DNA of 35,991 bases from Geodermatophilaceae bacterium (GTDB lineage Bacteria; Actinomycetota; Actinomycetes; Mycobacteriales; Geodermatophilaceae): NCBI GenBank assembly GCA_013695685.1, contig JACCZY010000078.1:1-35991 (forward strand), in the 5' to 3' direction. The notes under the pieces are model-generated. The model did not search any database. It was not told where the DNA came from and saw only the letters and a program-made list of their open reading frames with translations. The position numbers were made by a program, and so were the translations under genes. Below are positions 26,583 to 35,546 of the stretch, in pieces (within the stretch, counting starts at the first letter, position 1; every line of letters starts with the position of its first letter).

Positions 26583-27908
26583 ATGAGCCATACCCACCTG
26601 CCGGTCTCCGTCGACGACGAACAGCCCACCGACCCCTGGCTCGTCGCGCAACGCCGCCGAGCCGTGTTCCTGCTGGCGCTGGTACTCGTTCCGGTCGGGC
26701 TGGCGACCCTCGTCGGGCTGGTGGTGCTCTGGCCGGACGGAGAGGAGAGCGCCGCGCGACAGGCCGCGGTCGAGCAGGTGCTTCCCGGCAGCTTGTTCGT
26801 CGATGCGACGGTGCTGAACGTCGAGGCGGTCGACTGCTCCGGCCCCGCCCTCGGACCGGGCTCGCCGGTCCCGGCAACTCTCACCTGCGCGACCGTGCTC
26901 GCCCGGGTGGAGGAGGGTTCTGAGGCGGGCACCGCCGTACAGATCGACATCCCGGCCGACGTCTTCCTCGCCGGGTTCGAACCCGGCGACCAGCTGCGCC
27001 TGCTGCGCAGCCCGGCCTTCGAGGACATCCCGGTCCGGTACAGCTTCACCGACTTCGGCCGCGAGCGGCCGCTCACCCTGCTGGCGCTGGCCTTCGCCGT
27101 CGTCGTGGTGGCGGTAGCCCGGCTGCGCGGGGCGGCAGCATTGGTCGGCCTGATCTTCGCCTTTGTGATCATGGTCAAGTTCATGCTTCCCGGGCTGCTC
27201 AACGGCGAGCCACCCGTGCAGGTCGCGCTCGTCGGCTCAGCGGCGATCATGTTCGTCGTGCTGTACCTCGCGCACGGCTTCTCCGCGCGCACCACGACGG
27301 CACTCGCCGGAACGATGTTCGGGTTGGCCCTCATCGCCGGACTCGGATCGTGGGCGGGTTCGACGGCACGGCTGACCGGGTTGGGCAGCGAGGAGAACCT
27401 CACCCTCACCTACCTGACCAGTCAGATCGACCCGGCTGGGATCGTGCTCTGCGGGATCATCGTCGCCGGACTCGGCGTACTCAACGACGTCACGATCACG
27501 CAGGCCTCGGCGGTTTGGCAGCTGCACGAACTCGCCCCAGAGCTGTCCGCGCACAAGCTGTTCACCAGCGCGATGCGGATCGGGCGGGATCACATCGCCT
27601 CCACCGTCTACACGATCGTCTTCGCGTACGCCGGCGCGGCGCTGCCGGCACTGCTCCTGCTCGAGATCTACCAGCGGCCGTTCGTGGACACCGTCACCGG
27701 CGAGGTGATCGCCGAGGAGGTGGTCCGTACCCTGGTCGGCGGCATTGGCCTCGTCCTGGCGGTCCCCGTGACCACCGCGGTCGGCGTACTGCTGGTGAAG
27801 TCGGTAAGCCGCCGCGATCCGATTCCGGACCGTCAGGACACGAAGACCAGCGCCTCGGCCAAGGGCTTGCGAACGAGGTCGGGGACGCGGCAGTCCGGTG
27901 CCGGATAA
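26583..27908 (+). CDS. YibE/F family multi-pass membrane protein
   Basis: Multiple TM segments with 'GLIFAFVIMVKFMLPGLLNG', 'CGIIVAGLGVLNDVTITQASAVWQL', 'IGRDHIASTVYTIVFAYAGAALP'. Confidence 0.92.
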   Translation: MSHTHLPVSVDDEQPTDPWLVAQRRRAVFLLALVLVPVGLATLVGLVVLWPDGEESAARQAAVEQVLPGSLFVDATVLNVEAVDCSGPALGPGSPVPATLTCATVLARVEEGSEAGTAVQIDIPADVFLAGFEPGDQLRLLRSPAFEDIPVRYSFTDFGRERPLTLLALAFAVVVVAVARLRGAAALVGLIFAFVIMVKFMLPGLLNGEPPVQVALVGSAAIMFVVLYLAHGFSARTTTALAGTMFGLALIAGLGSWAGSTARLTGLGSEENLTLTYLTSQIDPAGIVLCGIIVAGLGVLNDVTITQASAVWQLHELAPELSAHKLFTSAMRIGRDHIASTVYTIVFAYAGAALPALLLLEIYQRPFVDTVTGEVIAEEVVRTLVGGIGLVLAVPVTTAVGVLLVKSVSRRDPIPDRQDTKTSASAKGLRTRSGTRQSGAG

Positions 27909-28504
27909 CCCACCGGAAAGAGGATGAACGGCCGCTCGTTCGGCGGCCGTTTCAGGATCGCCGACAGAAAACCCATCGGACTGGGCGTGTGCGGGACAGT
28001 GGCCAGGCCCATCGTGTGCAGAGCGGCGACGAAGAGACCGCAGGCCAGCCCGACGCTTTCGCTGACGTAGTAGTTCTTGCGCGATCGGCCGTCCGGCAGC
28101 ACCGCCTGCTTCTGCGCGAAGACGACCACCAGCCACGGCGCAACGTCGAGATAGTCCTTGTGCTCGTCGGTGCCCAGCCGGGCCAGCGCCTCATGCCACT
28201 CGGGCACGTCCCGCTCGCGGTAGAAGCGGCGCTCCTCGAGCTCTGCGGCCAGCCTGATCCGGTGCCGAACGTCCGCATCACTGACCGCGACGAAGGTCCA
28301 CGGCTGCAGGTGCGCCCCGGACGGCGCGGTGTTGGCGGCGCCGACGGCCAGCTCGATCGCCTCGCGAGGCACCGGGTCCGCGCTGAAGGAACGGATGCTG
28401 CGGCGGCGATCCAGATGATCGAGGAACTTCCGCCCTCGACGCAGGCCGTCGGCGAGCGGTAACCGCTCCGGCCGGTACGGAACGAAATTCGGCTGGCTCA
28501 TCAC
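27833..28504 (-). CDS. nitroreductase family protein
   Basis: 'RRSIRSFSADPVPREAIELAVGAANTAPSGAHLQPWTFVAVSD', 'VGLACGLFVAALHTMGLATVPHTPSPMGFL'. Convergent overlap with YibE/F gene. Confidence 0.92.
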   Translation of the reverse strand: MMSQPNFVPYRPERLPLADGLRRGRKFLDHLDRRRSIRSFSADPVPREAIELAVGAANTAPSGAHLQPWTFVAVSDADVRHRIRLAAELEERRFYRERDVPEWHEALARLGTDEHKDYLDVAPWLVVVFAQKQAVLPDGRSRKNYYVSESVGLACGLFVAALHTMGLATVPHTPSPMGFLSAILKRPPNERPFILFPVGYPAPDCRVPDLVRKPLAEALVFVS

Positions 28505-28615
28505 GCCATCATGGCTGCCGATGTGCGCGATGAATCGACCCCCGCAACCGGGTGACCTCAGCCTTGCCCCGGCGACCCCAGCCTGCTCCGGGAATGCAAC
28601 GGGCGCCGAGGCCGC

Positions 28616-29118
28616 TCAGATGGTGATGGCGACCTTCCCTCGCGCGTTCCCGGCCTCGAGGTGGCGGATGGCCTCCGGCACTCGATCCAGCGAGTAGGTC
28701 TTGTCGATACTCGGCGTCACCGTGCCCGCCTCAATCAGGTCGGTGAGCCGTTCGAGGTCGCTGGAGCGGTCTTTGGCGATAAACATGGTCAACCGCTGAC
28801 GGACGAACAGTGACAGGGCCAGGGCTCGCAACTGTCGGTCGATGCCCCGGTCACGTTGCCGCCTTCCTCACCACCGGTGATGACAGCCGTCCCGGTGGAC
28901 GTGAGCGCGCGCCGCAGGCGTGACAGTGCGGGGTTCCCGGCGATGTCGAGGATCAGGTCGTAGCGGTGCGCACACCTTCTGCCCTTGCTCGACACGGCCG
29001 ACGTCGCGCAGACCCTGCAAGGCGGTGATCGCTGAACCGGAACCACCGCCGCCTGCTCGAAGGAGACGTTCACCGGCTTGCGGGCGAGCATGTCTTCCCG
29101 AGCCACGGTGTGCCCGGC
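28616..29118 (-). pseudogene. decayed zinc-type NAD(P)-dependent oxidoreductase (MDR family)
   Basis: Fragments in different frames: 'MLARKPVNVSFEQAAVVPV', 'SAITALQGLRDVGRVEQGQKV', 'YDLILDIAGNPALSRLRRALTSTGTAVITGGEEGGNVTG', 'RALALSLFVRQRLTMFIAKDRSSDLERLTDLIEAGTVTPSIDKTYSLDRVPEAIRHLEAGNARGKVAITI'. Confidence 0.85.
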
Positions 29119-29126
29119 TCACCAGC

Positions 29127-29156
29127 CGACGCCGCCGGACTCGACGCCGCCGGACT
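29127..29156. repeat. 15-bp tandem duplication CGACGCCGCCGGACT x2
   Basis: Two exact adjacent copies, 29127-29141 and 29142-29156. Confidence 0.95.
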
Positions 29157-29204
29157 CAAGGTAGGCCCGGCTGAGGCCCGGACGCCGGGTCATCAGCCGG
29201 CTCC

Positions 29205-29864
29205 CTACCGACGGCGTACGCGCTCCGGCACCGGAACACCAGGCGGTACGTCTGGGGCGCTCACCGGATCCGCCCAACCTGACACGGCCGGGAGTACGCC
29301 GGCCCAGCCGCCGGCCGCCACGTCCTCCGGCTCGTCGACGGGCGGCCCGGTCCGCACCTTCACCGACGCCTCATCCAGGGACAGGGCGATGACCGACGTC
29401 GCGGCCAGCTCCTTGCGGGTGGGCTGTCGCGTCGCGGCCCACTGGCCGGGCGCCAGGTGCTCGGTGACGCATTCGAGCGCGCGCACCTTCTCCGTCGCGT
29501 CCGTCACGAGCCGAGGTACGCCGAAGATGACCGCCGACCGGTAGTTCATCGAGTGGTGGAACGCCGAGCGGGCCAGCACGATCCCGTCCAGCAGCGTCAC
29601 CGTCACGCAGACCGGCTGGCCCGGGGTGCTCATCAGCGGGCGGGCAGCCACCGAGCCGTGCAGGTACATCGTCTCCGCGTCGACGCCGTATCCGGTGGGG
29701 AGCACGACCGGGGTGCCGTCGGCGATGAAACCGAGGTGGCAGATCAGCGCCTCCGACAGGACGTCGTGCAGAGCAGCGCGGTCAGTCGCCGCACGTTCCC
29801 GGTGCCGGCCGAGCCGGGTGCGGGGGCTCCCGGACAGTGCTGTTGTCGCGGGCGGGGTCGTCAT
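29205..29864 (-). CDS. pyridoxamine 5'-phosphate oxidase-like flavin-binding family protein
   Basis: 'DVLSEALICHLGFIADGTPVVLPTGYGVDAETMYLHGSVAARPLM...VCVTVTLLDGIVLARSAFHHSMNYRSAVIFG'. Confidence 0.9.
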   Translation of the reverse strand: MTTPPATTALSGSPRTRLGRHRERAATDRAALHDVLSEALICHLGFIADGTPVVLPTGYGVDAETMYLHGSVAARPLMSTPGQPVCVTVTLLDGIVLARSAFHHSMNYRSAVIFGVPRLVTDATEKVRALECVTEHLAPGQWAATRQPTRKELAATSVIALSLDEASVKVRTGPPVDEPEDVAAGGWAGVLPAVSGWADPVSAPDVPPGVPVPERVRRR

Positions 29865-30006
29865 GCCGGACACGGTAGGCGACGCCTTGGTACCTGCCTG
29901 CCCGCTCGTCGGGCAATGACGGTCCGCGGCTTTCCGGGCGTATCCGCGCGCAGGCACGGGGCGCGACCCCACTTAGCTGGGCCGAGCCCATGCACGCGCT
30001 GCTCGC

Positions 30007-30408
30007 CGCGGTGTCCGGCTGGCCAAGGCGTACGGGCTCGCGCATCGCGGCCACCTGAGCCTGATCGAGGACGACCTGCTCGAACTGAGCACCACCGCCC
30101 GCTCGCTACTCGGGACGGACCTGCCCCTGATCGGTGCCGACGTGACCGTAGAGCAGTTCCTGCGCGTGCTCGACGGCTATCACCCGAAGTTCGCTGCAGG
30201 CGAGCAGTTCTCCTACTGCAACGGCGGCCTCGGTTTCTGGCTGCACGAATGGGCAACAGTGACGCTGCTGGGCTCCGACGCCGGTGTTTCCTTCCGAACC
30301 GTCCCTGACCCGGTTGCGCACATGACGCACACGGTCCTGTCGAACACCTCCGACGGCGCCTTGCCGACCACCCGTCATCTCGACCAATCGCTCGGTACGT
30401 CGCAGGGT
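30007..30408 (+). pseudogene. decayed serine hydrolase / beta-lactamase-family gene
   Basis: One open frame: 'LAKAYGLAHRGHLSLIEDDLLELSTTARSLLGTDLPLIGADVTVEQFLRVLDGYHPKFAAGEQFSYCNGG...SDAGVSFRTVPDPVAHMTHTVLSNTSDGALPTTRHLDQSLGT'; no start codon, no SxxK segment. Confidence 0.75.
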
Positions 30409-30526
30409 CCACCGGCTGCGAACTCGCACGTCGTCGTATCCGCATCAGCAGGGATGTATTCACGGCGAACCGAACTGATCCTCATGGGCGTATCCACCGC
30501 AACCGCCCACAGCATGAGGAGACGTC

Positions 30527-30751
30527 ATGAACCCCCGGAGGGACGCCGTACCGGCCCAGTCGGCCGTCGGTACCGCGCTTGCGGCGCTGACCAGCTGCCC
30601 GGCCTGCGGCGCTCCGGCAGAGATCACCCGCCGCGACGTACTCGAGAGCACCGACGGACCCATCGAACATGTCGGAGTGCGCTGCGTCCAGCGGCACATC
30701 TTCCTGATGCCGACGTTCCTTCTCGACCGGGTCACTCAGTCCCAGTCGTAG
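30527..30751 (+). CDS. small zinc-ribbon-like hypothetical protein
   Basis: 'SCPACGAPAEITRRDVLESTDGPIEHVGVRCVQRHIFLMP', AGGAGA upstream of ATG. Confidence 0.7.
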   Translation: MNPRRDAVPAQSAVGTALAALTSCPACGAPAEITRRDVLESTDGPIEHVGVRCVQRHIFLMPTFLLDRVTQSQS

Positions 30752-31587
30752 AACCCGCGGCCGGACTTCTTGCCCAGCTCACCGCGCGCCACCATCTCGC
30801 GCAGCAGCGCCGGCGGGTCGAACCGCGGTCCGAGGGTGGACGCGAGATGCGAGGCGATCCCGAGCCGGACGTCGAGGCCGACGAGGTCGGTCAGCCGGAG
30901 CGGACCCATCGGCCAGCGGTAGCCCAGCCGCATCCCCGCGTCGATGTCCTCCGCCGAGGCCACCCCCTCCTCGACCATCCGGATCGCCTCCAGGCCGACG
31001 GCGACGCCCAGCCGGCTGGTCGCGAACCCCGGCGAGTCCCGTACGACGATGGCCTGCTTGCCCAGAGCGGCGACCCAGCCCTGAACGCGCTCGAGCAGCT
31101 CGGCTGCAGTATCCGGATGGTGCACGAGTTCGACGAGCGCGCTGGCCGGCACCGGGTTGAAGAAGTGCATCCCGCAGAAGCGTTCTGGCCGCTCCAGCGA
31201 CGCGGCGAGGTTCGTCACCGACAGCGAGGAGGTGTTCGTCGCCAGTACGGCGTCCGCACCGGCCACCGCCTCCAGCCGTCGCAGCACCGACGACTTGAGC
31301 GCCGCATCCTCGGGCACCGCCTCGACGTACAACGCCGCGTCTGGAGGCAGCTCCGCTGCCTCGGTCACGGCCGACACCCGACCCAACGCCTCGGTCGCCG
31401 AGGCGAGCTTGCCCTTCTCCTCGGCCTTGCCCAGCGTTCCCGCGATCCGCTGCGAGGCAGCGTTTGCGCGGTCTTGGTCAGCCTCCAGGACGACCACCGA
31501 CGAACCGACCGCGGCGAAGGCGTGCGCGATCCCCGCACCCATGGTTCCTCCCCCGACGACGACCACCGCAGCCGGAGGTCGGCTCAC
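30736..31587 (-). CDS. 3-hydroxyacyl-CoA dehydrogenase family protein
   Basis: '[30 protein letters not shown]', '[16 protein letters not shown]', '[28 protein letters not shown]', '[11 protein letters not shown]'; GTG start in GTGA overlap. Confidence 0.93.
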   Translation of the reverse strand: MSRPPAAVVVVGGGTMGAGIAHAFAAVGSSVVVLEADQDRANAASQRIAGTLGKAEEKGKLASATEALGRVSAVTEAAELPPDAALYVEAVPEDAALKSSVLRRLEAVAGADAVLATNTSSLSVTNLAASLERPERFCGMHFFNPVPASALVELVHHPDTAAELLERVQGWVAALGKQAIVVRDSPGFATSRLGVAVGLEAIRMVEEGVASAEDIDAGMRLGYRWPMGPLRLTDLVGLDVRLGIASHLASTLGPRFDPPALLREMVARGELGKKSGRGFYDWD

Positions 31588-33077
31588 CGCTGCAGTGCCT
31601 TCGTCTCGAGGAACTCCTCGAGCCCGGCCACCCCGAGTTCCCGACCGTTGCCGGACTGCTTGTACCCACCGAAGGGAGCCATGAAGTTCCACCGGCCGCC
31701 GTTGACGTCCACCTGGCCCGCCTCGAGCCGGCGGGCTACCGCGAGGGCGCCGTCCGGGTCGGCTCCGAAGACGCCGGCCGCCAGCCCGTACGGCGTTCCG
31801 TTCGCTATCCGCACCGCGTCGTCGACGTCGGTATAGGGCAGTACGGCGATGACGGGCCCGAAGACCTCGTTCTGCGCCAGCTCGGAGTCCTCGGCCACGT
31901 CGGCCAGCACGGTCGGTTGAACGAAGTACCCCGTGGACAGCCCTTCCGGCACCTCGGTGCCGCCGGTGACGAGCCGCGCACCGTTGTCCTGTGCCCGGGC
32001 GATGAAGCCCCTGACCCGCTCGCGCTGCGCCTGGCTGACCAGCGGGCCGAGCCTGGTGCTCTCGTCCATCGGGTCACCGGCCTGGTGGGACTGCGCGGTC
32101 TTCGCCGCCGCGGCCAGCGCCTCGTCGTACCGCTCGACCGGGACGAGCAGCCGGCTGAACGCCGTACACCGCTGGCCGGCGTTGGTGAAGCACTGCGAGA
32201 CGGTGGACTTCACGGCCTTGGCGAAACCCTCGTCGTCCAGGTCGGACAGCACGACGCTGGCCGACTTGCCGCCAAGTTCGAGGGCGACCCGCTTGATCGT
32301 CTCGGCCGCCAGCTGGGTGATCCGCTTGCCGGCCCGCGCGGACCCGGTGAAGGAGATCATGTCGATGTCCGGATGCGCCGCCATCGCCTCGCCGACGACC
32401 GGCCCGGTCCCTGACACCAGATTGAACACACCCGGCGGCAGGCCCACCTCGTCGAGGATCGCGGCGAACTCGTAGGCGATCAGCGGGGCGACCTCGCTCG
32501 GCTTGAGTACGACCGTGCAGCCCGCCGCCAGCGCCGGGGCGACCTTGGCGACCACCTGGTGCAGGGGGTAGTTCCACGGCGTGATCGCACCGACGACGCC
32601 GATCGGCTCGCGGACTATCAGCGAGTTGCCGACCTCGGTCTCCCACTCGTAGCTCTCGGCCAGCTTCGCGTACGTCTTGAGCGTCCCGATCGGCGTACCG
32701 ATCTGCACCAGCTTGGCGATCCGCAGCGGCGAACCCATCTCCCGCGCGACGACCTCAGCCAATGCGTCGGTGCGGTCCACGAGAATGTCGGCGATCTTCG
32801 ACAGGTACGCCGCCCGTTCGCTCGCCGCCGTCTGCGACCAGCCGGGGAGCGCCGCACGAGCGGCGGCCACGGCGGCGTCGACGTCGGCCGATGCACCGGC
32901 CGGCACCTGGGCCATTACCTGCTCGGTGAAGGGGTTGACGACATCGATCAGCTCGGTGCCCGACGAGGGAATCCAGCGTCCATTGATATAGAGCTGGGCG
33001 TAGAGCTGAGTCGAATCCGGGTGTGCTCCAGTGACAGGCATGACCCGTTCGTACAAGCGAGTGTGTTCCCGTGTCAA
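31584..33077 (-). CDS. aldehyde dehydrogenase family protein
   Basis: '[40 protein letters not shown]', '[14 protein letters not shown]', '[16 protein letters not shown]', '[13 protein letters not shown]'. Start may be 33041. Confidence 0.95.
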   Translation of the reverse strand: MTREHTRLYERVMPVTGAHPDSTQLYAQLYINGRWIPSSGTELIDVVNPFTEQVMAQVPAGASADVDAAVAAARAALPGWSQTAASERAAYLSKIADILVDRTDALAEVVAREMGSPLRIAKLVQIGTPIGTLKTYAKLAESYEWETEVGNSLIVREPIGVVGAITPWNYPLHQVVAKVAPALAAGCTVVLKPSEVAPLIAYEFAAILDEVGLPPGVFNLVSGTGPVVGEAMAAHPDIDMISFTGSARAGKRITQLAAETIKRVALELGGKSASVVLSDLDDEGFAKAVKSTVSQCFTNAGQRCTAFSRLLVPVERYDEALAAAAKTAQSHQAGDPMDESTRLGPLVSQAQRERVRGFIARAQDNGARLVTGGTEVPEGLSTGYFVQPTVLADVAEDSELAQNEVFGPVIAVLPYTDVDDAVRIANGTPYGLAAGVFGADPDGALAVARRLEAGQVDVNGGRWNFMAPFGGYKQSGNGRELGVAGLEEFLETKALQR

Positions 33078-33142
33078 ACGCGCGCCCGCGTCAGGGCGAT
33101 CCGGCGGAGCCGAGGTGTCCGAGATCGGCGGATACGGTGGTC

Positions 33143-33865
33143 ATGGTGAACGGCGATCCCCGCACCGCAGCGCCGTGGGTGGATGCGGTGCTGGACGTCC
33201 AGCCGATGCCGCCGATCGAAACGATCGCCGCCGCTGCCTTGCTGGCTCTCGCGGGCATCCTCGTCCCGGGCGTGTGGCCCCGGACGAGGCATCTGCTGAC
33301 GATCGCGCACGAGGGTGGCCATGCCCTGATGGCGTTGCTCACCGGCCGGCGGCTGGCCGGTATCCGGTTGCACTCGGACACTTCCGGCCTCAGCGTCTCG
33401 GTGGGCCGAACCACTGGTGTGGGCATGGTCGCGACGCTCGCGGTCGGCTACCTGACCCCCTCGGCGCTCGGGCTGGCCGCCGCGGCGACCCTGGCCTCCG
33501 GCCGGGTGACGGCGATGCTCTGGGGGACGCTGTTGCTCCTCGCCGGGGTACTGCTGCAGATCCGCAACTTCTTCGGCTTCGGCCTGTTGCTCGTCGCCGG
33601 CGGCTTGGTGCTCGCCGTGTCGTACTGGGCACCGGCGGAGATACAGACCCTCGTCGCCTACCTGCTCGCGTGGTTCCTGCTGCTGGGCGGTATCCGCCCG
33701 GTCCTCGAACTCGCCCGCACCCGCCGGGCCACCCGGATCGGCACGTCCGACGCTGACCAGCTCGCCCGGCTCACCGGCCTGCCCGCAGGTGTCTGGGTCG
33801 TGCTCTTCCTTGCCGGGGCGGTCGTGCTGGCAGGGCTCGGTGTCCGGCTGCTCAGCGGCATCTGA
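33143..33865 (+). CDS. M50-like membrane metallopeptidase family protein
   Basis: 'LLTIAHEGGHALMALLTGRRLAGIRLHSDTSGLS' (HExxH-type HEGGH) plus several TM segments. Confidence 0.88.
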   Translation: MVNGDPRTAAPWVDAVLDVQPMPPIETIAAAALLALAGILVPGVWPRTRHLLTIAHEGGHALMALLTGRRLAGIRLHSDTSGLSVSVGRTTGVGMVATLAVGYLTPSALGLAAAATLASGRVTAMLWGTLLLLAGVLLQIRNFFGFGLLLVAGGLVLAVSYWAPAEIQTLVAYLLAWFLLLGGIRPVLELARTRRATRIGTSDADQLARLTGLPAGVWVVLFLAGAVVLAGLGVRLLSGI

Positions 33866-34035
33866 TCGCGCGATTGCTTGAGGATCTCAGGGCGGCGACC
33901 GCCCACCCAGTCGGGGGTCCGGGCCCGGACGGCCGCCGCGCAAACATCCTCCCACGTCCACGCTCACCCGGCCGGGCCAATGGCAGGGAAGGGACGCCGA
34001 GTGGGCGATTCCGTCCAGTAGCAGTCGCGCTTGTG

Positions 34036-34088
34036 GGTACCGGCGCCGCCCCCGATGCGACGCCGGTACCGATGCCCCTGAGAGGGGC
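34036..34088. repeat. two adjacent hairpins in a ~330-nt gap without a convincing gene
   Basis: GGTACCGGCG (34036-34045)/CGCCGGTACC (34061-34070) and GCCCCT-GAG-AGGGGC (34074-34088). Confidence 0.8.
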
Positions 34089-34267
34089 GCTCATGGCCGC
34101 CAAGGCGTGAGCCGCAGCGGGCTCGGCCGCCACCCGGCCGGTTCCACCCCTTCCGAGGTGTCACATCTACTGCTGTCATGGTGAAATGACGTCCGTCGGA
34201 TGCCTTGCCAGTCAGCAGGTCACGAGTTCGGGGACATTTCCTACGCTACGGATGGACTCGGCGCAGA

Positions 34268-35095
34268 ATGTCTCCAGCCGGGGACGGAGACATCGTGGGG
34301 CGGCGAGACGCGGCAGTGGCGCTTGGCGAGTTGCTGGCCGATCCCGGCTTTCCGTATCGGGGCCGGTGGGCCCTGCTCGGCACGACCCCCCGCCGCGGGA
34401 TCTGCGACGCGTTCGGCATGACGGCGCGGCACCGCGCCCAACTCGTCGCACTCTGGGAGTCCTCGCCCGGAGGGCTTGCACTCGCGCACCCCGACGTCCT
34501 CGGCGAGCAGTCGCGCCGCGGCAATGTTCAGCCGGATGTGGCACGGCCGGCCCGGGACTACCACTCCGTCTGGGTACTCGAGGACCATCACATCGGAGCC
34601 GATCGGCGGCCGAGGGAGCACCGCACCACCCAGACCCTGGCCGCCGATGTCGACGAACTTCGGCACATCACCCTGCGGATCGACGCCGACTGTGTAGCCG
34701 TCGACGTCGAGCAGGGTGGGCGGGCCAGCGGGGGGATCACCAGGATCACCGAGGGCCTCTGGGGACAGCGAATCGTCCTCGACCGACCGGCGGCGCGAGG
34801 TGAGCACCGGAACCTCGTCTACACGACCTATTTCCGCTACGCCGAGGATCCGCCGCCGGAGTTCCGCCGATCGGGGGGTAGTGACCCGCACGCACACATC
34901 GAGATCCGCGTGCAGTTCCACCCTGACTGCCTGCCCACGGAGATCTGCCATTGCGTGTGGCCGACGCTGGACCGGCCTCCCCTGACCGAGGCTGTCCTGC
35001 AGTTGGATGAGGCACACAGCGCAGCCATGGTGTTCAACATCCTGCAACCCGGAGGGTTGGTCGGCTTCCGATGGACCTGGCCGGACCAGAGCTAG
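34268..35095 (+). CDS. hypothetical actinobacterial protein
   Basis: Long ORF with actinomycete-like codon usage; 'LRHITLRIDADCVAVDVEQGG...NLVYTTYFRYAEDPPPEFRR'. Alternative GTG start 34295 has a better SD (GGGGACGGAG). Confidence 0.7.
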   Translation: MSPAGDGDIVGRRDAAVALGELLADPGFPYRGRWALLGTTPRRGICDAFGMTARHRAQLVALWESSPGGLALAHPDVLGEQSRRGNVQPDVARPARDYHSVWVLEDHHIGADRRPREHRTTQTLAADVDELRHITLRIDADCVAVDVEQGGRASGGITRITEGLWGQRIVLDRPAARGEHRNLVYTTYFRYAEDPPPEFRRSGGSDPHAHIEIRVQFHPDCLPTEICHCVWPTLDRPPLTEAVLQLDEAHSAAMVFNILQPGGLVGFRWTWPDQS

Positions 35096-35102
35096 CCGTG
35101 AG

Positions 35103-35288
35103 CTAGCCGACGAGGACCGCGAGCAGGAGCATGATCGCCACGCCGAGCACGACGGTCCAGCCGACCGCCACCCCGAAGCTGAGGTCGAATAGCGACATCA
35201 AGCCGAAGGAGACCAGCCCGGCGAGCAGCAGCAGAGCGACAGTGAGGTAGAGCAACCTGGTTCGTGTCGAATGTCGTCTGACCGCCAT
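35103..35288 (-). CDS. small membrane protein, two predicted TM helices
   Basis: 'LLYLTVALLLLAGLVSFGLMSLFDLSFGVAVGWTVVLGVAIMLLLAVLVG'. Confidence 0.65.
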   Translation of the reverse strand: MAVRRHSTRTRLLYLTVALLLLAGLVSFGLMSLFDLSFGVAVGWTVVLGVAIMLLLAVLVG

Positions 35289-35505
35289 GCGGCCAGTATC
35301 CGCAATCCCGCAAGCTGTTCAAGACGCCAGAGGGACGAAGATCACGCGATGTGCTAGGGAACACGGTGGCAGTGCCGAACCAAGAATGCGAGTGGCAGCG
35401 CGACATCGCCAGCCGTGGGGGGGCGCCGGACAAGCGGCCTGTGGCGATGCACCAACAACGCGCGGGGCGCTTCGTTCAGTTGTCCACAGATTTCTGCGCG
35501 GGGGG

Positions 35506-35546
35506 TTGACATGCCTCGCAGGCGATAGTATCGAACACATGTTCGA
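35506..35546 (+). promoter_or_regulatory. promoter-like elements with perfect LexA SOS box TCGAACACATGTTCGA (35531-35546)
   Basis: TTGACA 35506-35511, TAGTAT 35526-35531 (14-nt spacer, short), SOS box TCGAAC-ACAT-GTTCGA containing the ATG at 35539. Confidence 0.82.

Noticed and set aside
26971-26987. tRNA T-arm-like GGGTTCGAACCCGGC
   Set aside because: No acceptor stem, D-arm or anticodon arm around it; lies within the YibE/F coding frame.
28551-28590. Imperfect ~20-nt repeat (TGACCTCAGCCTTGCCCCGG / CGACCCCAGCCTGCTCCGGG)
   Set aside because: Only two divergent copies in an intergenic gap; vaguely similar to the 10518 repeat but not convincingly related.
30142-31836. 564-aa plus-strand ORF
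   Set aside because: Only the first ~90 codons show protein-family similarity (hydrolase remnant); the rest is antisense to the 3-hydroxyacyl-CoA dehydrogenase gene.
33874-34133. Small ORFs on both strands (78 and 93 aa)
   Set aside because: No SD, biased composition and overlap with strong inverted repeats; noncoding structure is more likely.
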